From Tetrastigma voinierianum (lineage: Eukaryota; Streptophyta; Magnoliopsida; Vitales; Vitaceae): a stretch of DNA of 64,000 bases. The DNA lies in the NCBI GenBank assembly GCA_016808115.1, contig JAEQBH010004688.1:124001-188000 (forward strand). The letters are read 5' to 3'. A program made the position numbers and the translations under genes. The stretch's first letter is position 1. Each line of letters begins with the position of its first letter. The notes beneath the pieces were generated by a model. The model was not told where the DNA came from. It worked only from the letters and a program-made list of their open reading frames with translations, and did not search any database. Positions 22,592-33,748 of the stretch are shown piece after piece.

Positions 22592-24117
22592 TGATTCGCG
22601 CCACCTATAGGTGATCCCGAATCAACAATATTTGTTTCTATATCTCCTACCGCCGTAGTCAGCCACGCAAAGATAGGCCGCCTCTGTGTGGTCGAACACG
22701 GATAGATTTTCATCCCATGAATGATTCGCATCAATGTTTGAAAATGGTGAGACTTTGTTCGACTTTTGATTTGGTTAAAATGTGGGAGTTGATTGATCGA
22801 TAGTCAAATAACTTAAAGGAAAGTGTGAAATGGTAACCTTGAAGGCTCGGGGTCACTAGCATGATAACACGGGATTGCCAAAGAGTCCCTGTTATTTCTC
22901 GCATTAGGGAAAATGACATATAGTCAAAGCCAAAACCGGATCTTTATTTAGCTATAAAACCTAACCCTAGAACCACTTCTATTTGAGTCAAATCAATACA
23001 TCTAAATGTCCCACTTGGCTTTGAAACCCTAGCATTTAATCTCATTTCAATACCGTAAATGGCATCTAAAGAATGTCGCTGCATCACCATTAAGAATGCA
23101 ATCAACCTCAAAGCATGACAAGTATCGACCTCAAAAGAAAGACATTAAATGGCATTAAACCCTAGTTTGGAAAGTTTCGGGAACCATAATGCAAAGACTG
23201 TATCATTTAAAGCATGAGGACAACCTCAAGAAGAGTCTCTAAAAACTAGCTAGCAAACCCCATCTTCAAGGCTTTAAGGTTTAGCTACATCCCTTGAGTT
23301 GTCATCCTCAAGGGGTGTGTTTGGCAGCCGAGAAATGAGGGAAAGAGGAGAGAGAAGAGAGCAAATAAACCTAAATGAAAAGTCGCTGAACTTGGGTATA
23401 AAAATGGAAAAGTTAGGGTTACAAAGTCAGAGGGACTTATATAGTCAACCCTAATGTGTGAAATGACAAAATGCCTAAAATATAAAATTACAATAGGACA
23501 AAATGGTAATTAATCAAAACGTATCTTTGGAACCAAAATATAAAAACACAAATGGGATTTCTCAAGATGCGTAAATTTCGCTTATGCTAGCGAAATTTCT
23601 CAGCTAGCCTAGCGAAATCTCATAGATATGTAAAATGAAAAATTTAGCTATGAATAGTACCACTGCTAGCTTAACGCTAGCTTAGCGAAATTTCACATAC
23701 AAAATTCTCGCTAGATCGCTAGTTCTCGCTTATGATCGCAAATTTTCGTAATCCCAACGAAATTTTCGCCAGCAGAATGCATAGCTGTAAATTTCTGCAT
23801 TCCACCATTCCTCCCCGCATTGCTTCCTGCATGGTTTCTTCATCATTTTGTCTTCAATTCTTCACTGCATCTTGACATTTCATCGCCTCAGCTTGGTGAA
23901 ATCATCGAGAATTCTCATTCAGCACTAATAAGAAGCCAAGCTCGCTAACTGAAGTTCCCAAGATCTGCAAAACTATCCAAAACAATCTCGAAAACAAATT
24001 AGAAGCACTAAGTGGACATACACATGACAATTGGCTTAATTCATATGATTAGTGCGCAAAATCACTCAAAACCTATCTTGAATAGGGCTCAAAATAGCAC
24101 TTTTTGGGCACTAATCA
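22592..24117 (-). repeat. 5' LTR of element B
   Basis: 1526 bp between the primer-binding site and the ATGAT duplication. Ends TGATTCGCGCC and GGGCACTAATCA on the plus strand. A tract of roughly 110 bp (23807-23915) is nearly identical to 16080-16190 in the partner LTR. The palindrome array at 23565-23785 is disrupted, with TTTCGC and CTAGCG pieces left. Confidence 0.88.
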
Positions 24118-25578
24118 ATGATTGTAGTATATCATTTCTTGAATTGAGTGATACACTTGGTTGAAATGTGTTCTAATGGTTTGGTTGTGATGTTCTTGTA
24201 TGAATAAGACCATTACATGGCTGTGGGCTAGTTGTGGACATGTCTTGTCACAATTCGGCCTAGAGGTTGATGGATGTTGCTACTAGAGTCGTAGTGACTT
24301 GTGATGTCAATGTATGCGTGTATTGATATGATGGCATGAATTGTATGATATATTTGGAATTTGTATGCTTTTTGATATAAATGTCCCAATGATGTATGGG
24401 TAATTATGCATGAGTAGGAATGCACATATAACACTCATCATATATGTAGCATGGTATGAATGAGCAATGGCATGATTGCATTGCATTATGCACTAGGACA
24501 TCACATGACATGGGTGTGAGTGCATGGTAGAGATCGACACTATGTTTGGTGTTCGATGGTATGTCGTGGGTGCATGGTTTATCGACACTATGTTTGGTGT
24601 TCGATGGTGGGCTTGGTAATATGGGACAACGTCCAAAATGAGTCTCACGCTTTTAAAAAAGAAAAGAAAATACTTCAGGGCTGGCCTAACAAGTTGGTGT
24701 GTATCCCTCCCGTGGTGAAAGACCCGCAGATTGAGGTTAGCATGATCACCGGCGGTGAAAGCCGTTAAAATGCTTGGAAAGGCGCTGTGTCCGGCGCAGA
24801 ACCCGAAAACTGCGGGCCCACAAATGCATAAACACACAAAACTTAGGAAATGCAAGTTGATATTGAACCGTCCAATGGATTTTGATTTATAAAATAAAAA
24901 GCTTTTGTTTTGAAAAATGGCCATTAATGGAACATAATGATGGTTCGGTTTTTCACACTTAGCATATGCACGTGTGAGGGAGTCGGTGAGGACTTGGGAC
25001 ATGGGATAGGGTGAGTCACATTCTCATCCATGACATGTAGACATTTGAGTAGGAATGTGCATGTTTTACTTGAATGTGTGGTGTGCCATTGCATGTGCAC
25101 TTAGGTGGGGAGTAGCCCTTGTAGGAATTATTCTCTACTGGGCATTGCTCACCCGTCGTGGGACCCCCTTTCAAGTATAGGGAGTGTGCAGGGAGACGGC
25201 ACCGAGGCCGTGATTTTGAAGGAAGCTAGGATGTGGCGTTTGATAAATATTGTTGTAAAACTATAGAACAATCTAGTTTTTAATATATTTATATATGCTG
25301 TAATAAACTCTTATGACTAATAGATATAGTTGTGTATTGGGGATATGGACAGATGGACCCTGTGTGGTCATTACTACTTCTGTGATGGGTTATGGTTATA
25401 CTATTATATAGGTTGTATATCAAGTAGAGCTCAACAAGCGAGACTCGCCCCTATTTTGTGAAAATATGATCCCGAGCAATGAGACACAACAAAGGTGGTA
25501 TCGGGCTACCCGAACTAATAAGAATTCTGAGGGTTGATCTAAGTCATTAACCCGGGACCCCGTTTAGTATACAATACA
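24118..25578 (+). repeat. Second chromovirus-type LTR, right part (LTR2)
   Basis: Resumes LTR2 after the ATGAT duplication (TGTAGTATATCATTTCTTG matches 13023-13040). Includes a conserved block GGGGAGTAGCCCTTGTAGG...GGGCATTGCTCACC at 25110-25160 shared by every chromovirus-type LTR here, and TTACCCGACATCC-like sequence before the end. The 3' terminus is degenerate; I place it at the start of the next LTR. An inverted pair of half-copies near 24530-24610 (GGTTTATCGACACTATGTTTGG repeats) is a local duplication. Confidence 0.65.
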
Positions 25579-28068
25579 TGTAGCATTCCAGTAGAAACCG
25601 CTATGAAAAACCCGGGTAATGTGGAAACGAGAGACACCGCTACAAGACAAACTCGTAAGTCTAGAAATTTCTCCGCATCTCGACGACGACGCAACCACGG
25701 CAAGAGTTCAGCCTCACGAAATCTAGGTACACAGTCGAATTTCATTGAATTCCAAGACAGTAGGAATTTCAATGTGATTGAGACAAATGGACAACCAGGG
25801 TGACACTTGGCATGAGGGCTGCAGCCATGTGGCACTAGAGGAGAGGACACTTGGCACATGAGGGGGACCAAGTGTCATGCTCTAAATTTATGCATGAAAT
25901 TAGTGGAAGACATTGAGGCATGAAGAACACATGGCATTTTGATTGCCATGTGTTAGAATGACTTGAAAAAGAACTATAGAGCTGGACCAAAAAAAAAAAA
26001 ATCAGTTCGGTGGGAATTGGAAGGGAAGGAAAGAAAGGAAAGGAGAAAGATAGAAAGAAAAGAAAAGAAAGGAAGGGAGAGGAGGAGAGGAGTCTAGTTT
26101 CTATTGGTTTTCTAGCACTCTAGCAAGGAGAGTCCACGTCCAGAAGGGGGCTGGTCTGCACTCCAAGGTAGGGTCTTTTCCTCTATACTCTGGGTTACTC
26201 CTTTGCCTTAAGGGGCCATTCAATGGCCATGGAGTTCAGCCTACGTAGGGTTATTCATGACAGCTTTGGATCAAACCGTGGTGTGTTTCGGTTACATTCG
26301 GTTCCGTAACTACGCTATGGAACGTTGAGTATGCCGATATTATGTGTCATGTTGGATTTTGGCATGTTGTTTTTCTGAGATAGAAAACTGGAAAAAAATC
26401 CAATTTGCATGTTGATTTCTTGGTTTGAATAACATGCAGTTGTTTTGTGAAAATGATGTTGGTATATGTATGCTGAATATATTAACATGGATTATGTGCG
26501 GGTAGGAATTACATACTGTAGATGTACTTACCCATGAGGCTTGGCATGAAGCATGATTATGAAATACTGCATGTAGTTCCTTTGTATGCATGTAATATGT
26601 AAATACCATGCAGTGGCATTAGCATTGCATGTGCACAGGGACATCGTTGAATCGGGTGTGAGTGCATGACATGGCTTTTGAACAAAGCGGTTTTATCGGA
26701 GGGTTGTCCACTAAATATTATCGGAGTATGTCCAATAAACTATATCGGAGGGTTGTCTAAAAATATTATCGGAGTATGTCCAATAAACTATATCGGAGGG
26801 TTGTCCAATTAATTTTGATATCGGAGAATGTCCAATGAGTTTTCAAAAAAAAAAATCTTTGTTTTGTAAATGTTTATACATGGAAATGTATATGTAGCTC
26901 TGGTGAGGACTGAGACACGGGCTTGATATGGAAATTCATGTAGAAATTTGCATATTTTGACTCAGACAAAAGTGGATGTGTGAACATGGCATTGGATGTG
27001 CACTTAGGTGGGGAGTCACCCTTGTAGGAGATTTTCTCTACTAGGCATTGCTCACCCCATCGTGGGAAAATATTTTTAGGTACTGGAGGTACACCGGGAG
27101 ACGAAACAGGTCCAAGAAATTAGTTGAGAAAAAGGCTAGATTTGGCTTTGTTCTGTATTCTATACCCTGCAGAAACCCAGCTTCTCGTTTAGCGTAAAAG
27201 AATAGAGTTGTAATTAAACTCATCTCAATACATTTTGGCTAGTTTAGGTGCCCCATGCCGCCTCAGACAAAAGGCTATTGTGTGTTGAGATTAGGGTGTA
27301 TTGAAAGGAAAGAAAAAGGGAAAACTGGAGGTGTAGGAGGACCAGAGAGGGCTACTACCCATTTTGGGTCCTCCATCGCGACAGAGAAAATTATGTCGCT
27401 ATAGGGTTTCTCTCTGGCCTGTCGCGACAGGTCTTCATTGTAGTGACAGGCTGCTGCCACCACCGCATTGGGGGCGCACTACGCACATGAGCGGGCGGCT
27501 GGGGATCTTGAGCGATAACGCAACGCGTGCGCCCGACAGAGCTTTCTGGCCTTGTGTTGCGATAGGGATTTCCGTGTTGTGACAGGGTCCCAGGCATGTT
27601 GGGCGATTTGAGTCGAGACGGAGGCTTTCTCTGTGGCGATAGAGATTTTTGTCCATGCGTCGCGACAGAAATTTTGTGTCGCGACAGGGTTTGGGGCTGG
27701 GACTGGGTGCTTGGGTCACGACAAGGGTCACCAGGCTTAATGCAGTTTTCCTGCTGCTGGCCATTTCATTATGTAGAGTTCCAAGGTGTTGTTGCGACAG
27801 AGTCGGTCGCTACCACTGCATCAGCCCGCGACGCGCGACGAGCGCTGACGCACACATGATTAAAACTCGCACGCTGCATGAGCATGCGCACGGAGCTCTG
27901 TGGCCGCTACAGGTGACGTAGAAAGCCAACTACTCACACAACCAACGCACGACGGGGACTTATCTAGTAGCCAATAGTGTACTGTGTTGTACACTGTTTG
28001 AGCTACCGTTCATGGACACTGTGAAAAAAAAAATAAAAAATAAGACCCCCGGGATTTGGGGGGTCACA
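25579..28068 (+). repeat. CpG-rich chromovirus-type LTR, plus copy (LTR-B)
   Basis: Starts about TGTAGCATTCC and ends GGGGGGTCACA at 28068, about 2.5 kb. It shares with LTR1 the GA-rich tract (26015-26095), the TATCGGAG array (26690-26845) and the GGGCATTGCTCACC block (27045-27058), then carries an extra CpG-rich block (27290-27960) not present in LTR1. A minus copy is at 30382-33380. No internal region, so it is a solo LTR or remnant. The left end is uncertain by about 20 bp. Confidence 0.65.
27360..27905 (+). repeat. CpG-rich block with TGTCGCGACA palindromes (plus copy)
   Basis: At least ten copies or near-copies of GTCGCGACAG / GTCGCTATAG-like motifs (for example 27418-27430, 27658-27690), spaced unevenly. 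GC content far exceeds the surrounding LTR. The overlapping ORFs on both strands here come from GC bias and show no conserved protein. Confidence 0.75.
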
Positions 28069-28696
28069 ACTGCATTTTACTTGGAATGTTTGATTGCACA
28101 ACATATATCAGATATGCAGACTTTGTGCGTGAGTAGCCCCTATAGGAGTTTACCTTATTGGGCATTGCTCACCTTGTCGTGGGACCCCAAAATAGGAGTA
28201 TGCGTGTGGACGACACTCACTCCGAGGCCGGTTATGAAGAAAGTCAACAGTGTTGGCTTAATTAATTTTTTGTAAAGAAGCTTGGAACAAACTAGTTCTA
28301 GCTTGTATTTTATGTAAAAAGAATTGTAAAAATACTTTGGAACAACCTTGTTCTAATTTCTAATAATTGTAAGAGTGTTGTAATTAAACTCTTTAGAACT
28401 ATGGTAATTAGTCCTGTATATTATGTAGTGTGGATGAGTGGTCCCGGTTAGGCCACTTTCACTCATAATTGGACCAAGTGAGGTCATTGTATTATATTGG
28501 GCCATGTTGCCAGGTTTTTTGTACAAGTTGTATTTTAGGTAGAGCTCCTCGTACCAAGGAGACTTTGTCAAATTTTCGTTAAATCATGGGTCCCGTAAAA
28601 GGGGACACGGTGGTGTGGTGTCGAGTTACCCGACATCCACGAGTCTTCCGTGGGTTGACGTGTTGTCAATGGACCCTCGGGTTTTGGGGTGTCACA
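28069..28696 (+). repeat. Chromovirus 3' LTR, right part (LTR1)
   Basis: Continues LTR1 from about its GCATTTTACTTGG position to the proper terminus GGTTTTGGGGTGTCACA at 28696. Contains the GGGCATTGCTCACC block (about 28158-28171), AT-rich repeats with GGAACAA...TTCTA (28287-28360), and GAGTTACCCGACATCCACGA near 28623. This is the true 3' end of the chromovirus begun at 9160. Confidence 0.7.
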
Positions 28697-29220
28697 TTTG
28701 GTTTTGTCCACCTTAAAATGCACAATTTGCGGTTGGCCACCCATTTGAATGTCCCACATGCCTATGCACCATTTGATATTTGTTTGACTAGAGGAAAAAA
28801 AATGTTTTTGATTTTGAGATTGATATGAAAATGTTATATTCAAATTTGATATGAAATTGTTTAGATCATATTTAATATGAAATCAATTTGAAATGGATTT
28901 GAGAATGTTTTGATGGAAATTTTTTTTAATGTTATGCCATATTTGTTATATGATTGAAAACCTTTTGATCCATGAAACTATATTAGTAGTTATTATTTTT
29001 CTTTAAGCTCAAGTGTCCTTTTTATAAACCTCAAAGGACTTAGGTTCATTTTTCTTTTTCCCCCTTCTTCATTGATAATTTGAAACCTTGGTTTTAGATA
29101 TGGTATAAAGTCACGGTATCGATTACCGACTCATAGGATCCTGAGGCATATCGGTATCGATGTATCAGCTTGGTATCGATCGATACGCAAATTATTTTTG
29201 AAAAGCTTATCACTTTTACA
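28697..29220. other. AT-rich DNA with GGTATCGAT repeats
   Basis: No ORF with family support. From 29100 to 29200 three GGTATCGAT motifs and a GGTATCGATCGATAC palindrome occur within about 90 bp. The rest is AT-rich DNA that may be the chromosomal target or the flank of an older repeat. Confidence 0.4.
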
Positions 29221-29990
29221 ATGTAGTAAACAGTCTCTACGAGACTCAAACCTCTCTCCTCCTTATGTCCTCTGCCTTTATATGTTGAATGTTCTAACTA
29301 ACTGAGTTAGACAAATGGACAACGCAAATTAAGATAAATAAAATGCTCAAAAAAGTATACAAATATTATATAAACTATGGGTTGCAATTAAACGAGTTAA
29401 AAATATTAATAAAAACAAATGTTATATATTTAATATTATTTAAATAATTACAAAAGCATTTATTGAAAGAATTATAAATAATTGCTATAAATATAAGACA
29501 CTAATGTAATTTAAAAACTTATTATATAAATATAATTATAATTATTAGAATATATTGTTTATCCTTTTAATACATTTTTAATTTCAAGGTAGTAAATTGT
29601 CTCTATTGGAACTCGAATCTAGGACACCCCTCCCTATGCCCCATGCTCATTTGAAACGGTGAGCGCTCTACCATTTGAGCTGGCACATTTTATTACTAAT
29701 AAGACACACAATTGTAAAATATAAATTATTTACCATTCAATATTACAAAAACAATATTTATGTTGCGATCCATATTGATTTAAAAAATATCTTAGTCTTT
29801 ATCTTGAAATTATCTTTAAATTAATTTAAATAAAAATATTTAATTTATTTATTTTTGACATTTATTTATTTTGCATTACAAACTAGTAATCTATTCCTCA
29901 CAAATTCATTTCCATTAGGACTCGAACCCTAGACCCCTACCCTCCCCATGCCTGTTGAAGATCCAAGGCCTAATGGGAATGACCACTAAT
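29221..29990 (-). repeat. Three tRNA-like SINE heads in AT-rich DNA
   Basis: Minus strand. Copy 1 (about 29310-29235) has TAACTCAGTTAGTTAGAAC, close to a polymerase III A box, and GGTTTGAGTCTCG, close to a B box. Copy 2 (about 29690-29600) has AGCTCAAATGGTAGAGCGC and GATTCGAGTTCC. Copy 3 (about 29960-29910) has a clear B box GGTTCGAGTCC and lies in a 14-bp inverted repeat (29906-29919 with 29969-29982). Copies 1 and 2 share TAGAGACNNTTTACTA after the B box. They do not fold as tRNAs; I read them as tRNA-derived SINE fragments. Confidence 0.5.
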
Positions 29991-30381
29991 TAAAGCGCCT
30001 TTAGACTTCACAATCTTAATTAATTATTTCCTTATGCCATATGGCTTAGGTTCGATTCATTTTTATGGAGTTCCTATGAGTGCCATGTGTTGTTACATGA
30101 TTTGGCGATGAGTGGACTTTTTTAGTTCATCATTGTTTTGACAGTTGGGCCCACTGGTCTCACATATCAGGCGACTAGGCGGCACTCCTTGGGTGCTTCC
30201 CATTCTTTTTGGTGTCAAGTGATGTAGATGGATTTTCGGTGAGCGCTTTTGATTATACGTGGTGTTGGGCGGTTACGATGAAGCCATTTTTCAAGCAATT
30301 GCGCCTGAGGTGTTTTAAATACGGTTTTTCGAGAATACGTAGGTTAGCTGGGGTGCTTAGTTGAGTTGATTAAGGTGTCGA
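29991..30381. other. Unassigned sequence
   Basis: No coding, RNA or repeat feature that I can support. It contains a GGGGTGCTTAGTTGAGTTGATT stretch near 30350, loosely like GGGGTGCTTGGTAAAGG found at 33416 beyond the next LTR; the two could flank one insertion. Confidence 0.35.
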
Positions 30382-33380
30382 TGACGCCCAAATCTCCGGG
30401 GTCTTTTTTTTTTTTGGCTACCGACAAGTCCGTCAGCACAGAGATTCTCCGTTTACAGTAACCTTGTCGTGTGCACATCCATGTTGTGTGTGCGCTTCCT
30501 AGGCGCCGCTGGCCAGGTTTTCGCATGCCGCTTCCCAACCAGCAGGCATGCTTGTCGTATGACGTGGCGTCTTCGCTTTGTGCGGTGTGGCACCTCTATC
30601 GCGCGTACGGGGCTCGCACACCCGCCTATCGCGGGCGGCATATACTTTTCTCGCTTCATGGCGTCTTGTCCACCGCTATGGCGAGAATTTCTATCGCTAC
30701 GTAATTTCCTCTGCCGCATGCCAACTCTTTCAGGCGCTCCTGCGCCTCGTAGCGCCCGCCTCGTTCGCCCCGCCAATATGCCCTTCTATGTCGTGGCTGC
30801 CCCATCGGCGACCTAAAAATCCTCTCTATAGCGATAGAAATTTTCCGCTCGGCCAACTTGCCCGACATAGAACCTGTTATGTCGCGACATATTCTCCCGT
30901 CAGCCAACTCTGTCGCGATAGAAAACTCCTGGCATGGCTAACTTTATCGCGACCCTAAAATCCTCTATCACAACAAAAATTCTCCCTATTATGGCCAACT
31001 TTGTCGTGACATAGAACTATTCTATTGCGACATAATTCCTCCTTACCTTGGCCAACTCTATCGCGACATCAAAATATTTTGTCGTGACAGAAAACTCCTA
31101 GCCTGACCAACTTTGCCGCGCCCTAAAAATACTCTGTCACGATAGAAAATCTTCCCAGCCTAACCAACTATGTCGCGACATAGAATTTCTCTGTCACGAC
31201 ATAATTCCGTGAGATCCTGTTGCGACACTAAAATTTTATGTCGCGACCTGAAATTCCTTGGCCTTAGCTAAGCTCCTGTCGCAACCCTGGCCTCTTGCCT
31301 CGGCCATCTCGGCCACTACAAGGGACCCTCTGTCGCCACATTGTCATGACAGAGGATAAAACGTTGTTGCGACACATGGAGGACCCCTATCGCGATAGGA
31401 AAATAGGAGAGAAACAACTTTGTCGCGACCACGCAGCCCTATGACGCAGGGGAACCGTAATCACTTTGACATGGAGGACCATGTCGCAACACAGATCCAG
31501 AAAGCTTTGTTGCAACAGAAAAAACCTCTGTTGTGACCCAAACCCGAAAATTGGCAGTAGCCTCTCTAGGCCATTTCTACACCTCCAACCTTTTTTTTTT
31601 CTTTCTTTCTAAACACCTTAAATTTGATATACACTAACCTTTTGATTACAAAGGCAACATGAAATCTTGGAAATCCTTGTCAAACTGTATTAATCATACA
31701 AAATGAGTTTAATTACAACTCTGTTCTTCTTATAGGCAAACTAGGTCTTACGCCCAAATTTAGTGGCGGATAAATGTCTAGAGTTTTACAAAATACATGA
31801 ATAAACCATAATTTGACCCTTTTTCACAACTAAGGTCTTGGATGTGTTTCATCCCTCGGTGTACCTCCAGTACCTGAAAATATTTTCCCACGATGGGGTG
31901 AGTAATGCCTAGTAGATGAATTCTCTTACAAGGGCTACTTCCCACCTAAGTGCACATGCAATGACAAACACACACATTCAAATGCAATATGCACATTCTA
32001 TAAATGTCTACATGCCTGCCCCCATGTCTGAGTCTCTGACTCCCCCACATGCATTTGCCATGTAGGAGAATATGTTTTCAAAACAAAAGATTTTTTTTTT
32101 GAAAACTCATTGGTCAATCTCCGATATAATTTATTGGACATACTCCGATATAATTTGTGTGGACAACCCTCCGATATAATTTTGTGGACATACTCCGACA
32201 AAATTTTGTTGGTCAACCCTCCGATAATATATAGTGGACATACTCTGACAAACTTTAGTGGACATACTCTAATATAATTTATTTATTGGGCAACCCTCTG
32301 ATATCAAATTCATTTAAAACGTGTCCTGCACTCACACCCGTTTTACACGATGTCCCCGTGCATACGAAATGCGGAATGCCATTTCATGCCAATTCATGAT
32401 ACATGCATGATGAGTACTACATGCAACCTTAATAAATCATGGATAATTTATATTTTCTACACATAAATTCAATCCATCAAGCATCTCATATCAATACATC
32501 AATACACATATTTTAACATGATTTTCACACAAACATGTTATTCAATTTTTTTGCAATAACATTAAAAAAAACAGCACATATAGTCTGGAAAATCAGTCCC
32601 GGATATTCCGGTGTTCAGTCCCAAATTTTGGGACTGAACGACACGGCCACTCACGACCTATGACACTCCATGCGATTAAATGGCTCTTAGACTAAGACTA
32701 ACCAAAGTAGGAGAAAAACCCCTACCTTTCATAGTTCGGTGAAAACCCCGGATTCTTGTACCCACGCCAAGCTCTCGTCACGTAGATGAACTTTGCCTCT
32801 TGCTCCGACGAAAATCGACGGTCCGATCTCCGTAAAATCTAGAAAGAAGGTGGAGCTTCTCACTTCTCTTTTTTTCTTCTCTCTTTTCTTTTCTTTCCTT
32901 TCCTTTTTTCTTTCCCTCCTTTTTCCTATTCTCTCTACCGAATTGTCCCAACTTGATTCAAGTGGGAAATCTTCTCCCCACCTTCCTTACACTTGTCTCT
33001 TCTCATTTGTCTTCTTTCATATCTTATCCAAAGCCCAGGATTTCCTTCATCTAAGAGTATGACACACTTAGCCTCCATGGGTCACCTTAAGACTTCCCTC
33101 TTTATTTATTCTCCCTCTCCCCTTTTTTTGAAACATGGCTCTAAATGAGCCATTCAACCAAATCTTAAGTATTAAACTGCTACTGTTTCGATCTTGCCAA
33201 CGTGAAATTCCGATTGTCTCATAATTCGATGAAATTTGACTAGGTAACTAAATTTCACGAGACGATTCCAACGGTGAAGTTCGTTTCGTCATCCGAGATT
33301 TAGAAAAATTCTAGGTTTTCAATCAAAATGACCATTTTACCATTTTTTAGAAAAATTGAATTTTTTTCACCGGTTTTACA
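30382..33380 (-). repeat. CpG-rich chromovirus-type LTR, minus copy (LTR-B)
   Basis: In element sense starts TGTAAAACCGGTG at 33380 and ends near 30382 (GGGCGTCA), about 3.0 kb. It carries GATTTAGAAA...ATCTCGGATGACGAAACG (33300-33270), a GA-rich tract (32960-32870), TATCGGAG units (32310-32105), the GGTGAGCAATGCCC complement near 31895, and the CpG block (30400-31590). The left end is uncertain by a few bases. It is solo. Confidence 0.7.
30853..31220 (-). repeat. Minisatellite of about 57-bp units with TGTCGCGACA palindromes
   Basis: CCAACTTTGTCGCGACATAG-type unit starts fall at 30853, 30904, 30937, 30995, 31052, 31107 and 31164, mostly 51-58 bp apart. Perfect palindromes include TATGTCGCGACATA (30878-30891) and CTATGTCGCGACATAG (31168-31183). 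Each unit has two palindromes, with sense AATTC-like spacers. Confidence 0.8.
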
Positions 33381-33748
33381 GCTGATAGCTTATTCACCCC
33401 AATAAGCTCTTATGGGGTGCTTGGTAAAGGTTTGTAATCAGCTCATGATAGCTGATTAGGCCTAATAAGCCTCGGTCGGGAAAAAGCTACAAATCGTAGC
33501 TTTTTCTGAAACGCTCTTGTGAAAATATTCAAAATTCCGTTTTTCTCCTTATGATCTGCTCCTATTTTTATCCGATGGAATGGCATCCTATGGTATTTGC
33601 ATTCTAGTTTTTATTTGTTTTGATTTTTTTTTCCGGGCATGCACATGAAGCAATAATAAACAATTCAAAGATATGGTGGAAGAAGATAAAACAAAATTAT
33701 CTATTCAAAATGAATAATAATTTTTTTAAGTAAAAATATTATTTTATC
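33381..33748. other. Unassigned DNA with short inverted repeats
   Basis: Hairpin-forming pieces AGCTTATTCACCCCAATAAGCT (33388-33409, 8-bp arms) and TAATCAGCTCATGATAGCTGATTA (33436-33459, 9-bp arms) sit beside GGGGTGCTTGGTAAAGG. This looks like one end of a MITE, but no matching terminal inverted repeat or target duplication is visible. Confidence 0.3.

Larger units (their letters stand above)
14835..24117 (-). mobile_element. Complete non-autonomous Athila-like element B
   Basis: A 9283-bp element read on the minus strand with both LTRs (22592-24117 and 14835-16395), a primer-binding site, gag, protease, extra ORF, noncoding module and polypurine tract, flanked by the 5-bp duplication ATGAT. 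RT, RNase H and integrase are missing. It therefore needs enzymes from a related element such as the composite at 41560-56084. The two LTRs agree closely over long stretches, suggesting a fairly recent insertion, with many homopolymer-length differences. Confidence 0.9.

Noticed and set aside
24493..25002. 169-codon minus ORF
   Set aside because: It lies within LTR2, antisense to the LTR, and has no counterpart in LTR1; Tyr/His-rich repeats come from local duplicated sequence.
27364..27921. Overlapping ORFs in both strands near the TGTCGCGACA block
   Set aside because: Same reason as the minus copy; the two copies do not preserve a common reading frame.
29600..29690. A tRNA gene on the minus strand
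   Set aside because: A-box and B-box are present but acceptor and anticodon arms do not pair; better explained as a SINE head.
30453..30958. Several overlapping ORFs on both strands in the CpG-rich block
   Set aside because: GC-rich sequence lacks stop codons by composition; the block is repeated LTR sequence and no conserved motif appears in the translations.
33381..33748. Complete MITE
   Set aside because: Hairpins are present, but I could not find paired terminal inverted repeats or a target duplication.
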